From contig OX235263.1 in the NCBI GenBank assembly GCA_944472135.2, forward strand, positions 18,467,379 through 18,531,378: a stretch of 64,000 nucleotides of DNA, in the 5' to 3' direction. This stretch comes from Trichobilharzia regenti. Taxonomy: Eukaryota; Platyhelminthes; Trematoda; Strigeidida; Schistosomatidae. Within the stretch, counting starts at the first letter, position 1. Each line of letters begins with the position of its first letter. Shown here piece after piece: positions 19,769-29,244 of this stretch. The notes under the pieces are model-generated. The model ran no database searches. It was not told the origin of the DNA and worked only from the letters and a program-made list of their open reading frames with translations. The translations under genes and the position numbers were made by a program.

Positions 19769-20243
19769 TGGAACATTAGCAAAAATCGATTGTATCAAAA
19801 GCATTCTCAGCGGTCATTGTGCTAATGATATCATTGAATTAATTCAGAATTATTTTCGTGAAACATTACCAAGTGGATGTGAAAAGACAGTTCGATCAGT
19901 TGGCTATTTAAAACAACAGAATGTTACAAATGAAACAGATAGTAGTGCTGATATGATTATGAATGATTTTCAAATAGCCTATATTAAATCGTATACAGGT
20001 GAAGATTTTGATAGAACTAATCAACACTTCAATAGAGCAGATGTTGCTCCTAAAGAAATTCAAAAATCAATAGAAATGCATACAAATGAAAGTGTCACAA
20101 ATTCGAGTATTCTTGCTGTAGAAAAAGTTTCATCTCATGAGAAAAATCATTGCGTTAAACTATCCTTCCATGTGACACTATTTATTTCAATACTGACGAC
20201 AAAACTGGTAGACTACGCTCTCAGTGCTGTGCAGTCATTATGA
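19769..20243 (+). CDS. Candidate 3'-terminal exon of the cysteine-rich host gene (exon 3)
   Basis: A strong acceptor (TTTTCCC...CCTTTTCAG) precedes 19769. The frame set by exon 2 stays open for 158 codons to TGA at 20241-20243: GTLAKIDCIKSILSGHCAND, NYFRETLPSGCEKT, then a hydrophilic Asn/Ser-rich stretch, and finally a hydrophobic segment (LSFHVTLFISILTT) near the end. Three more cysteines follow the pattern of exons 1 and 2. A hydrophobic end fits a single membrane anchor or a GPI signal, suggesting a cell-surface protein. I see no named domain. Upstream exons lie outside or were missed. Confidence 0.6.
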
Positions 20244-20774
20244 TCTCTGACCATCTGTGATCCAATAGTTATCTGAAATATCAAGGCAACTGTTGCATTT
20301 GTAACTAACTTTGCAAAGTTTTATTATACAGAAATGAGAATATCTAAGAGCATTTCTTGAAAATGTTCTGTTTGAAGCCACATTAATGGATATATACGCA
20401 TTCATCCATTCATCCATGCCCTATGTGAAAGGATCAGCTGAAGACCTCTGTAGAAATACAAAGTTCATAAGCGCAGCAATTTAAGAATTTTGTTTTAATT
20501 TCTAATAATTCATCTTTTCGTTAATCAACAAACAATGAAAAACTCCACTATTTTGTTTAATTGTGAATTATTGTACAGCTAAGAGATGGCAAGCATTTTA
20601 TGTGATAAGAAGAGTGTATGAGGCAAGAAACGCCTAACGTACTGTGAAACGTTAAGTGAATGGCCCTTTTAACTCTTTCTTTCTTTCTTTCATTATTATC
20701 TACGGTTGTTAATATTATCGATGTAAATGTCCTGTTAAATTATTTTCCCCTCCGTCGTACTATGTAAATGTAAA

Positions 20775-20875
20775 GAGAAAGATAGATGCAATATTGTACT
20801 AAATGCTAACAATTCCACGTTGTATAAAAATGTACTGTTTTGGAATAGATCCATTATTACCATTAATACTATTCA
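20775..20875 (+). mobile_element. CR1-like LINE 3' end fragment
   Basis: AGATGCAATATTGTACTAAATGC, shortened here in description, together with AACAATTCCACG, GTACTGTTTTGGAATA and an ATTATTACCATT tail, matches the 3' end of the intact CR1-like LINE at 59.1 kb. Only the last 100 or so bases are present. Confidence 0.65.
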
Positions 20876-20879
20876 GAAT

Positions 20880-21405
20880 TGCTTATATTCGTGTTTAAAA
20901 AAGACTCATGAGACTGACTGACTGACAAAGACAACAGAAATTCTTTTTTCTAAAAATGACAACTCTTCAAAATGACATTGTTTCGCGTTTCCAATTATGT
21001 AATAATGTTCTGTGTAAGAAAAGGCGTTAAGCGAAGAGTTGCTCATCCTATTAGCGGTATCATTCTCAACCTCTACAACCGGATACATAGGAGAAATATT
21101 CCCATTTAGACATTAAGAAAACAAAATGTGTATATATGTTTGTTAAAAATAATTACTCAGTATCAACCTGTCAATGGGGTGATAATGAATAGACACAATT
21201 AAAAAGTAGAAATGGTCGCAACACGTGGATTGCGTAATGCATAATTTTGGAAAAAATTAAGATTAGTTAATGAATAAGCGTATGCTCAAGTTGATTATGT
21301 AAGAGATTGTGAAATAAAATAAGACAATGTGGACAATGATAACGTGTAATTAAAGATGAATTATTTTGATAGCGTCATTAGAAGACGGAGATTATCTGAA
21401 AAATA
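20880..21405. other. No gene seen
   Basis: No convincing open frame or repeat. An AATAAA at about 21313 is the nearest poly(A) signal I noticed downstream of the candidate terminal exon, but it lies a kilobase away and past repeat sequence. Confidence 0.3.
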
Positions 21406-21409
21406 ATGT

Positions 21410-21590
21410 TATGTATTTGCGCCATACATTTCGAACAATCTGACCACACATTTATTTGTCAAGTCAATATATATGGGAAAGTTAAATTAAACAAAGTGAC
21501 AAAAAAGAATTAAGAATAATTAACACACCGTTTGGTAATCCAATCAAATACGGATTACCAAGGTAGGTTAAGAGAAATAACAAACTTTTA
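21410..21590 (-). mobile_element. Penelope-like element family 1, 3' end only
   Basis: The text from TCGAACAATCTGACCACAC to CAAATACGGATTACCAAGG matches the 3' end at 11.4-11.8 kb, but without the SINE. It therefore serves as the empty-site reference for that insertion. Confidence 0.8.
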
Positions 21591-21785
21591 TAAGTCATAA
21601 GACATTTGCTATTCTCATATGAACTGTGATCAAGATTTGACCGGATAGTTACAAAATAAGTGAGATCTTTATGAATATAATATAATTTAATTTTTTATAA
21701 ATTTGTTATTCTCTCCATAAGAAGACGTAGGCAATCGGGAATTTGACCAAGTGTGACTACTTGTTCATACATATCAAATTTTATT

Positions 21786-22110
21786 TTATTTATTATTCAG
21801 GATTTGCCATGCATCAGCTAACATCACACCTTCACGTCTGTTTAAACTGTTGGGATTCACCCATATATGTAGGGCTTCTGCGGTCAGTCTTGCCTGATAT
21901 GAACCAAAACCTTTCTGTAAAACCTTAGTTTTATCAAAGTCGATTTTGTGTCCCGTTTCTATTGAATGTAGTGCAATCACTGAGTTGTTTCCTAGCTTCT
22001 TCAAGTCTGCAGAGCACCCACACACACACATACACACACACCATTGTATCCTGCGTATCCTGCATATACACATATATTCTAACAAAAGTAGACAAATTTT
22101 GAAAGTCTGA
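21786..22110 (-). mobile_element. Penelope-like element family 4, GIY-YIG C-terminus
   Basis: The minus strand reads LKKLGNNSVIALHSIETGHK, FDKTKVLQKGFGSYQARLTA and EALHIWVNPNSLNRREG. This is a PLE-type C-terminal half (xSxIAxHxxETGHxIDF) of a lineage with a different ending (EALHIW). Directly upstream lies a (CA)n tract read as Cys-Val repeats where the YIG part should be. Confidence 0.6.
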
Positions 22111-22259
22111 CGTCAAAAAGTTTTTGATCATAGTTCATACGATTTTTGTTTTGTTTAGTATACCTATTGATTCATATTGAAAAAAAAAATAAGAGATGTA
22201 CTTTTATATAAACATACAATTCTATTTATTCCCATTTATAATATTAGAACAAGACATAT

Positions 22260-22300
22260 AAGCGAACAATATTGTTTTCAATTAGATCTTCTTCAGGCTT
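22260..22300 (-). ncRNA. Hammerhead ribozyme at left end of the palindromic PLE
   Basis: This is the mirror of 25635-25675. Stem I is AAGC/GCTT, the core CTGAAGA (22290-22296), stem II is minimal, GAAA follows, then the 12-nt palindrome AACAATATTGTT as stem III and the cleavage base C. Confidence 0.65.
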
Positions 22301-22742
22301 TACTCTAATTTACACAGATTTATATATATAAAATTTTAACCAATGACGGTGATTTAGTGGATCAAATAATAATCGTAATCATAATAATAATAATAATCAT
22401 AATAATAATAGTAATAATAATGTGGTAAATGTTTTGAACGAAGTTAATAGCGATGATTATAATAATAACAAAATATTGTTAATAAGGCTTATATAGGTGA
22501 TAAGAATAACAAAGTTTGTCTGAATCGTGTAATGTATTTGCGCAACACATTTCGAACAATCTGATCACACACGGACTTGTCATAGGAATATATATATATA
22601 AAATTAATAAAGAGGTAAGAGGTGAGAAAAATAGACTTAGGTCAAGTTAAAAGGACATATTCAAGGTCAAAAAATAAAAATGAAGACCACTAAACCAAAT
22701 AGCAGAGGTAATAGTACATCTGCTATGGTATCAAAACAAAAT

Positions 22743-24056
22743 TTACCAAGGAAGGTTTAATGTAATGACAAATTGTTTTTGAACACATAAAGGTGGCTTG
22801 AACTTTCTAATTGCTAGGGCTTCTACAAACTTTAGGATACGCCCCAAACACGTTTTATAGATAGGTTTAAAAGATCTGTTAACATCAATTTTATGACCTG
22901 TCTCTATAATATGTTTCGCAATAGAAGAGCTAGGTCTCCTGTTCTCACCGTTAATAGGTTCTGATGATTCCATTTGTTTCTGGAGCCATTTTGGAATATG
23001 CTCTGAAGCCCTTACTTGCAGAGATCGATGAGTCCTCCCTATGTATGTGTGTCCACACGTACATTCAAATTGGTAAATACAGTGGGATGTGACGTCATTT
23101 TTCGCATGTTCGAAGGGCTTAGATAGATATAATGGCTTTACATTCTCTAATATTATGATATTAGCTGCATAAAAAGTCTTTTTAACAGCAGCGTTCAGCC
23201 TTTGTCTAGTTATCAAGCTGCTTTGATGTCCCATATAGGGTAGCTTGATGTACACGTCTTTCTTAGGGGCGAGTTGGAGAGTGGGTCTTGGTGTTCTGAC
23301 TACTTTATATCTCCTGATGAACTTTTCTGGATAATTGTTATCAACCAGAGTTTGTGTCAAAATTCTTTCTTCTTCATCAAGCGTGTCTTCAGTGCATATT
23401 CGTCGGATTCTACTGAAGAGGCACCTTACTAAGCCTCTTTTGTACCGAATAGGGCAGAAACTGTGGTAATTAAGATACTGTCCTGTCCAGGTAGGTTTTC
23501 TATAAATAGATCTTTTTATTGACCCATCAAGCCGTCGACTAAGCAATATGTCTAGGAAAGATAAACAATTATCTTCCTCTTCTACAGATGTAAGTGATAT
23601 GCTATTCTGAACTTCATTCATTCGATTTAAAATTGAGGTGGCAGAACAAGGCTTATCACTGATGACTACGATATCATCTACATACCTTCTATAAAGTGGC
23701 ACATTTTCGATTAAATCTTCCGATAAATTCTCAATGTACGACATATAAATATCTGCTAAAAGGGGCCCTAACGGACTGCCCATAGCAACACCATCAACTT
23801 GGCGGAAACAGTCACCTTCAAATGTAAACCTAACATTGTTAGTACATAGAAGTAATAAATCTTTTAAGTAAGATATAGGGAACGGGATGAAAAAATTGTT
23901 TGTGGAAATATAATCACACAAAATGTCAACTGTTTTGATCAAAGGCACATTAGTGAATAACGAGTTTACATCAAAAGAGTACATATTCTTGTTCATAATA
24001 TTAATATTACTATCATCAAGAACATCAACCAATTCAAATGTATCTTTCCTAGACAT
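22743..24056 (-). CDS. PLE polyprotein, RT palm to GIY-YIG, minus-strand copy (5' truncated)
   Basis: There are 437 open codons. RT motifs: FDVNSLFTNVPL (palm, about residue 29), QVDGVAMGSPLGPLLAD (about 85), YRRYVDDIVV (catalytic Asp pair, about 122) and SFLDILLSRR (about 168). Thumb: RSIYRKPTWTGQYLNYHSF. Then a linker, and GIY-YIG with CTCGHTYIGRTHRSLQVRAS (about 330), EHIPKWLQKQ and SSIAKHIIETGHKIDVNRSF. The catalytic residues needed for RT and nicking appear present, but the N-terminal fingers are missing because the copy starts at the inversion junction. The first Met is an accident of that junction. Confidence 0.85.
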   Translation of the reverse strand: MSRKDTFELVDVLDDSNINIMNKNMYSFDVNSLFTNVPLIKTVDILCDYISTNNFFIPFPISYLKDLLLLCTNNVRFTFEGDCFRQVDGVAMGSPLGPLLADIYMSYIENLSEDLIENVPLYRRYVDDIVVISDKPCSATSILNRMNEVQNSISLTSVEEEDNCLSFLDILLSRRLDGSIKRSIYRKPTWTGQYLNYHSFCPIRYKRGLVRCLFSRIRRICTEDTLDEEERILTQTLVDNNYPEKFIRRYKVVRTPRPTLQLAPKKDVYIKLPYMGHQSSLITRQRLNAAVKKTFYAANIIILENVKPLYLSKPFEHAKNDVTSHCIYQFECTCGHTYIGRTHRSLQVRASEHIPKWLQKQMESSEPINGENRRPSSSIAKHIIETGHKIDVNRSFKPIYKTCLGRILKFVEALAIRKFKPPLCVQKQFVITLNLPW

Positions 24057-24861
24057 ATTGCTTAGTCGACGGCTTGATGGGTCAATAAAAAGATCTATTT
24101 ATAGAAAACCTACCTGGACAGGACAGTATCTTAACTACCACAGTTTCTGCCCTATTCGGTACAAAAGAGGCTTAGTAAGGTGCCTCTTCAGTAGAATCCG
24201 ACGAATATGCACTGAAGACACGCTTGATGAAGAAGAAAGAATTTTGACACAAACTCTGGTTGATAACAATTATCCAGAAAAGTTCATCAGGAGATATAAA
24301 GTAGTCAGAACACCAAGACCCACTCTCCAACTCGCCCCTAAGAAAGACGTGTACATCAAGCTACCCTATATGGGACATCAAAACAGCTTGATAACTAGAC
24401 AAAGGCTGAACGCTGCTGTTAAAAAGACTTTTTATGCAGCTAATATCATAATATTAGAGAATGTAAAGCCATTATATCTATCTAAGCCCTTCGAACATGC
24501 GAAAAATGACGTCACATCCCACTGTATTTACCAATTTGAATGTACGTGTGGACACACATACATAGGGAGGACTCATCGATCTCTGCAAGTAAGGGCTTCA
24601 GAGCATATTCCAAAATGGCTCCAGAAACAAATGGAATCATCAGAACCTATTAACGGTGAGAACAGGAGACCTAGCTCTTCTATTGCGAAACATATTATAG
24701 AGACAGGTCATAAAATTGATGTTAACAGATCTTTTAAACCTATCTATAAAACGTGTTTGGGGCGTATCCTAAAGTTTGTAGAAGCCCTAGCAATTAGAAA
24801 GTTCAAGCCACCTTTATGTGTTCAAAAACAATTTGTCATTACATTAAACCTTCCTTGGTAA
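24047..24861 (+). CDS. PLE polyprotein, thumb to GIY-YIG, plus-strand inverted copy
   Basis: From the junction the plus strand reads SFLDILLSRR, the thumb (RKPTWTGQYLN, CTEDTLDEEERI, YPEKFI), the linker (LPYMGHQNSLITRQRLN) and the same GIY-YIG domain to TAA at 24861. It differs from the minus copy by only a few bases, for example HQNS against HQSS. RT palm and catalytic Asp residues are not included, so this half cannot work alone. Confidence 0.85.
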
Positions 24862-25088
24862 ATTTTGTTTTGATACCATAGCAGATGTACTATTACCTCT
24901 GCTATTTGGTTTAGTGGTCTTCATTTTTATTTTTTGACCTTGAATATGTCCTTTTAACTTGACCTAAGTCTATTTTTCTCACCTCTTACCTCTTTATTAA
25001 TTTATTATATATATATTCCTATGACAAGTCCGTGTGTGATCAGATTGTTCGAAATGTGTTGCGCAAATACATTACACGATTCAGACAA

Positions 25089-25430
25089 ATTACGTCTTCT
25101 TATTGCTTTATCTAAATTCATAAAGGGAACTAATTGTTTTAAATAACAAAGTTAGTATATGCATATATGTAGACAATTTACACTTAGCCGAAGCTATGGG
25201 AATTCGAGAGAACAATCCTAGTCTTTGTATACAAAAGAAATTTGTTCTACCTTTGTCTCTCCCTTGGCCTAGGTGAATTCTATTCAAAACCCTCCCACCC
25301 TTTCTTATCATCCCTCTCCTTCGTACTTTTATGATATTTATTTAAACTCTGATTATCGTTCCATTTGATGTGACCTAATTTATTTATTTATTGAATTGTC
25401 TACATATATGCATATACTAACTTTGTTATT
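25089..25430 (+). mobile_element. Nested PLE scrap with 37-nt inverted flanks
   Basis: This block interrupts the right arm of the palindromic PLE between CAGACAAA and CTTTGTTATT, which are contiguous in the left arm. Its core (25178-25276) codes LHLAEAMGIRENNPSLCIQ, then KKFVLPLSLPWPR and a stop, a PLE C-terminus of another lineage. ATAACAAAGTTAGTATATGC onward at 25142-25178 is the reverse complement of 25394-25430, so this small insertion too is a fold-back. Confidence 0.75.
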
Positions 25431-25634
25431 CTTATCACCTATATAAGCCTTATTAACAATATTTTGTCATTATTATAATCATCGCTATTAACTTCGTTCA
25501 AAACATTTACCACATTATTATTACTATTATTATTATGATTATTATTATTATTATGATTACGATTATTATTTGATCCACTAAATCACCGTCATTGGTTAAA
25601 ATTTTATATATATAAGTCTATGTAAATTAGAGTA

Positions 25635-25675
25635 AAGCCTGAAGAAGATCTAATTGAAAACAATATTGTTCGCTT
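25635..25675 (+). ncRNA. Hammerhead ribozyme at right end of the palindromic PLE
   Basis: Stem I is AAGC (25635-25638) with GCTT (25672-25675). The core is CTGAAGA (25639-25645). A minimal stem II is GAT/ATT. GAAA is at 25656-25659. Stem III is the perfect 12-nt palindrome AACAATATTGTT (25659-25670), then cleavage base C25671. The weak stem II and palindromic stem III suggest activity as a dimer. Confidence 0.65.
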
Positions 25676-25805
25676 ATATGTCTTGTTCTAATTCTATTTA
25701 TTTATTTATGATACATATTGATACCTGTTGCACGATTCATGATTGGACAAGAATTTTAAAAACAAGATGTGTCCCTTTATATATAAACTTTGTTATGTTA
25801 ATTTC

Positions 25806-25863
25806 GATTAATTTCCCTGAAGAAGTTCGGACCAGATTGCCGAACGAAACGTTGGAATTAATC
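25806..25863 (+). ncRNA. Hammerhead ribozyme of a PLE, long stem I
   Basis: Stem I is GATTAATTTCC with GGAATTAATC (one bulged T). The core is CTGAAGA (25817-25823), plus one extra A. Stem II is GTTCGG (25825-25830), loop, CCGAAC (25840-25845). GAAA is at 25846-25849, stem III ACGT, then T25853 at the cleavage position. All three stems can be drawn without forcing. It lies between the palindromic PLE and the next PLE copy, probably marking an end of a PLE unit. Confidence 0.7.
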
Positions 25864-25948
25864 ATTTCAGTTTCGCTGAGATTTTACAAATATAATTTTA
25901 TTAATGTCTACTTCTCACTCAGCGCTCAATTATTTTGCAACTATCCGG

Positions 25949-27800
25949 TCAAATCTTGATCACAGTTCTAATGAAATGACAAACTGTTTTTAAATACCCA
26001 AGGACGGGAGGCTTAAGTTTATGAATAGCTATAACTTCAGCGTATTTCAATAAGCACCCTTGACCGCTTTTATAGATGACCTTAAAGGCTGAGTTAACAT
26101 CAGTCTTATGGTTCATCTCAATTAGATGTTTAGCTATAGACGAATTTGGTAGTTTGACACCTGCATCTATTGGCTTGTCACAATTCATCTGTTTTTCTAA
26201 CCATTTTGGGATATTCTCTCCCACCCTCACGTGCAAATTGCGATTACTCCTTCCTATGTGTGTATGTCCACACACACACACACACACACACGAAAATTGG
26301 TAAATTGTGTGGGATGTGATATAATCACTTCTGCACTTTTGAGGTTTGCAATGAAGCCTATTTTAGCTTTTTCCAAAATTACAAGCTGGGATACGTAGTA
26401 GGTTGTACGGACGATCGAATTCAGCCTTTGTCTCAAAATTCTACTTTTTATTTCCCCGTTATATGGTAATTTGATGAAAACCTTTTTCTTAGGGGCGGTA
26501 TGGATTGTAGGTTTAGAGACTAGCTGACTTCTACATCAGTTTAGAAATTTTAAGGGATATCCGTTTTCAACAAGAGTATCCACCAGTATTTCGTATTTTT
26601 TATCTATAACATCAGCCGTGAAAATACGCTGAATTCTCTTAAATAGACACTTGTAGGGGACTAATATTAGAGTTCACTAATATTACAAATATGAGAAATA
26701 TAATCCAAGTCAATGAAATGTTAAATAACAATATATTACCAAAAATGCAGTGACGAGTTATATCAACAATAAGGATTACTTGGATATAAGGTTTATGTCC
26801 TCTGCTACAAATTATTTCTATAACCCACGGGTACGTTAATTGTTTGGGTTGCGTCTGCTGTAGCTGCTGTGTTCCGGTTGTAGAAACGTCTTCGGTTGAG
26901 AGCAGTAGACTCCTACAATAAATCCGAAGTATACAACACGGTGTGAGTTGAGCAAGTAAGCAGGAATAACCAGAGAGAAGGCGAAGTCTCCAACAGCAAA
27001 GTGTATTTTCAATTGTGTACGGAAGTTAAGTATATTTCAACAAGAAGCGTTTTAAAGAAAAATTATGTACAATATCTCTAATTTCTACAAATAACCAAAA
27101 AGTGTACAATCACATTGTTACGTACTCCACACACTTCACGAAGGCTCTCTTATAGTGTAATGGACAGACACTGTGAAAACTAAGATATTGCTCTGTCCAA
27201 GTGGGCTACCTGTAGATAGACCGTCTTATTAACCCATCATCTCTTCAACTCAGAAGTATGTCTAAAAATGCTAGCTGATTGAGACTTTCTTCCTCGCATA
27301 TAAGACTGATATGATTCTGTACAGAGTTAAGTTGGTCTACTAGACGACTCGCACCTTCATGATCGCCGTATATCAAAATGATATCATCTACATATCTCTT
27401 ATAGAAGGGCAATTTAGAAATTAAATCGAAGGATAAGTTTTCAACATGTAAGCGTCCGCTAACAAAGGTCGTAATGGTCTCCCCATAGCAATGCCATCCA
27501 CTTGTCGAAAATGTTCACCTTCAAACGTGAAATGGACTTTGTCAGTACATAATAATAATAATAATAAATCTTTCAAATAAGTTAAAGGGAGAGGGAATGA
27601 AAAACAACTAGAAGATATATAGTCACAAAGAATATCAACAGTCTTAATTAATGGTACATTAGTAAACAAAGAGTTAACATCAAATGAATACATTTTCCTA
27701 TCTTTTATTTATGTTCATATCTACAAGACAGTCAACAAGTTCAAATGTATCTTTCAAAGTAAACTTACATAATTCATTGCGTACTGGACTTAAAATATCA
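25949..27800 (-). mobile_element. Penelope-like element family 1, RT to GIY-YIG, split by a solo LTR
   Basis: Reading minus from 27800: DTFELVDCLVD, FDVNSLFTNVPLIKTVDI, QVDGIAMGRPLRPLLAD (MGSPLG changed to MGRPLR), KRYVDDI, a thumb stretch broken by the solo LTR (26652-27131), then the linker and GIY-YIG (CGHTHIGRSNRNLHVRVGE, SSIAKHLIEMNHKTDVNSAF) to 25949. YIG reads HIG. A (CA)n expansion at 26270-26292 encodes Cys-Val repeats before it. Frameshifts are present, so it is not functional. This is the best copy for comparing the junction of the palindromic PLE. Confidence 0.85.
26652..27131. mobile_element. Solo LTR (family L2), 480 bp, 4-bp TSD
   Basis: The element begins TGTAGGGGACTA and ends ACTCCACA, with CACT on both sides (26648-26651 and 27132-27135). 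Removing it and one CACT restores a PLE thumb sequence that aligns base for base with the intact PLE at 23.4 kb (CACTTCACGAAGGCTC against CACCTTACTAAGCCTC). A poly(A) signal AATAAA lies near 26912. No internal region or second LTR is nearby. Its sequence is unlike the L1 and BEL LTRs in this window. Confidence 0.85.
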
Positions 27801-28129
27801 GCTAACCATTTTGTTTATTTGTGTGTATACTACAAATTTTCTTAGCATCAAAAAGAAAATTTTTCAAAGATCTGGCATTATAATTGTAAGCTTTAGACGG
27901 TAATTACATGATACGGAAGGCATTAATCGAGTAAAATCTAGTAAAAAATAACAAAAGCAAACTGTGGGACTCAACTGAAATTAAACATTTCCGAGATCAG
28001 TGTCATAAGGAGTAGAAGTGTAAGAGTTAGAATTTCGCCAGGGAGAAATGAGCCAGGAAATAAAATAAATAAAAAACTAAAAACATTTATATTAACGAAA
28101 ACTGCGTATATTCAGTGTAAAGACAAACA

Positions 28130-28650
28130 AGGTTCGTTGTAGCCTCATTGACTCAACAAGCTTCTTTTGTATGCAAAGTTCAGGATTTAACATGTAGATC
28201 GCCATCGCTTTTGTGATTTAAAGAAGTTTGATTCACACTGTTTCAGCAAGATTTCTACGCACTTGTAGGTGACTAGGAAGTTGATTTTTGTGGGTTCGCT
28301 AGCTGCACAAGAGCAGGTGAACTGGTGAATACACATAGATGGGGCTGTCTATGGTAGCTTATCCTAAACGTTCATACTGTTCATTGGTTTTATGGAGAGA
28401 TCGAATAGAATTTCAGCTTTAAAAAATACTTTCCCTAATAGCCAGGACCAGCGATTTCTGCCGATGAGTCTTCACTGAACTGAAGACTTAGATTCAGATC
28501 CTGTTTGAAGATAGAAAGCCAGTGCATTTTTAGGGGTTTAACACTTCATATATATTGTGATGAATTCTTCGGGGAATCCATTTTCAATCAGTTTTCGAAT
28601 GCCCCTCTCCTATTCCATGGTGTTGTGGCTGCAAGTACTGCAGATTCTGT
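28130..28650 (-). mobile_element. Penelope-like element fragment, thumb and GIY-YIG
   Basis: The minus strand reads FENLIENGFPEEFITIYMK (thumb end), then frame-broken linker, HQFTCSCAASEPT (GIY-YIG start with the YIG deleted), KCVEILLKQ, and the C-terminus ITKAMAIYMLNPELCIQKKL. Order is normal for PLEs. Key nuclease residues are lost. Confidence 0.65.
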
Positions 28651-28819
28651 TGCTGGATGTCTTCCGGTTTTAGTTGAGATCTGCTCATTCCCGATAATTA
28701 CATTAGTTTGTACTTGATAAGCTCTTTCTTTATTAAGTGGTTATAGTCTCAAACCTTGAAATATATATAAATCAATATATTAAATATTCCCATAGTAAAT
28801 TTAAAAGAACACATTTCAG

Positions 28820-29244
28820 CGAAAAATATTGTTTTTAATTAGATCTCATCAGGCTTAACTCTAATATGCACAACCTTAAAAATAAAAATTCAAACTTAAA
28901 CCAATCATGGTGTTTTGTCTTTAGGAAAATAAGATGGTGAATATAAATTGTGCAAGTATTCATAATAGTAGTAATTATAATAATGATAGTGGTTTTATCA
29001 ATAATAAGGATGAAAAAGTAAGGCAGTCTGTGATAACACGAATAATGAAAAACAGCATGATTAAACAGACAAATGTTCAGGTGTAAGTAGTCGATAAAGG
29101 CTAGTAAAAACAAATGAAACGATTAGGTAATGCTAGACTGTAAAGGAAGTAAATGAGGGACGTTTTTAATGAAGATGTGATAAGATTAAGGGCTGATAAG
29201 ACAGGGGTTAAAAATATAAACAAGGGTGGTGCAGAAGTCATCAG
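28820..29244 (-). mobile_element. 3' flank of the following PLE with a hammerhead relic
   Basis: Minus-strand GTTAAGCCTGATGAGATC has a perfect CTGATGA core and the same context (AAGC before the core) as the hammerheads of the palindromic PLE. The downstream GAAA is replaced by TAAAAA, so the ribozyme is inactive. The rest is AT-rich with no gene. Confidence 0.5.

Larger units (their letters stand above)
22231..25690. mobile_element. Recent palindromic Penelope-like element (family 1-related)
   Basis: A minus-strand copy (24054 down to 22231) and a plus-strand copy (24047 to 25690) face away from each other. They are almost identical over about 1.5 kb, apart from a 330-bp insert in the right arm. 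They meet at TATCTTTC (24047-24054), an 8-base string present at both parental positions: codons for LSFLD in one copy and KDTFE in the other. Each outer end carries a hammerhead. ATTCTATTTATT flanks the whole (22219-22230 and 25691-25702), a likely 12-bp target-site duplication. The near identity of the arms implies a young insertion. Confidence 0.9.
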
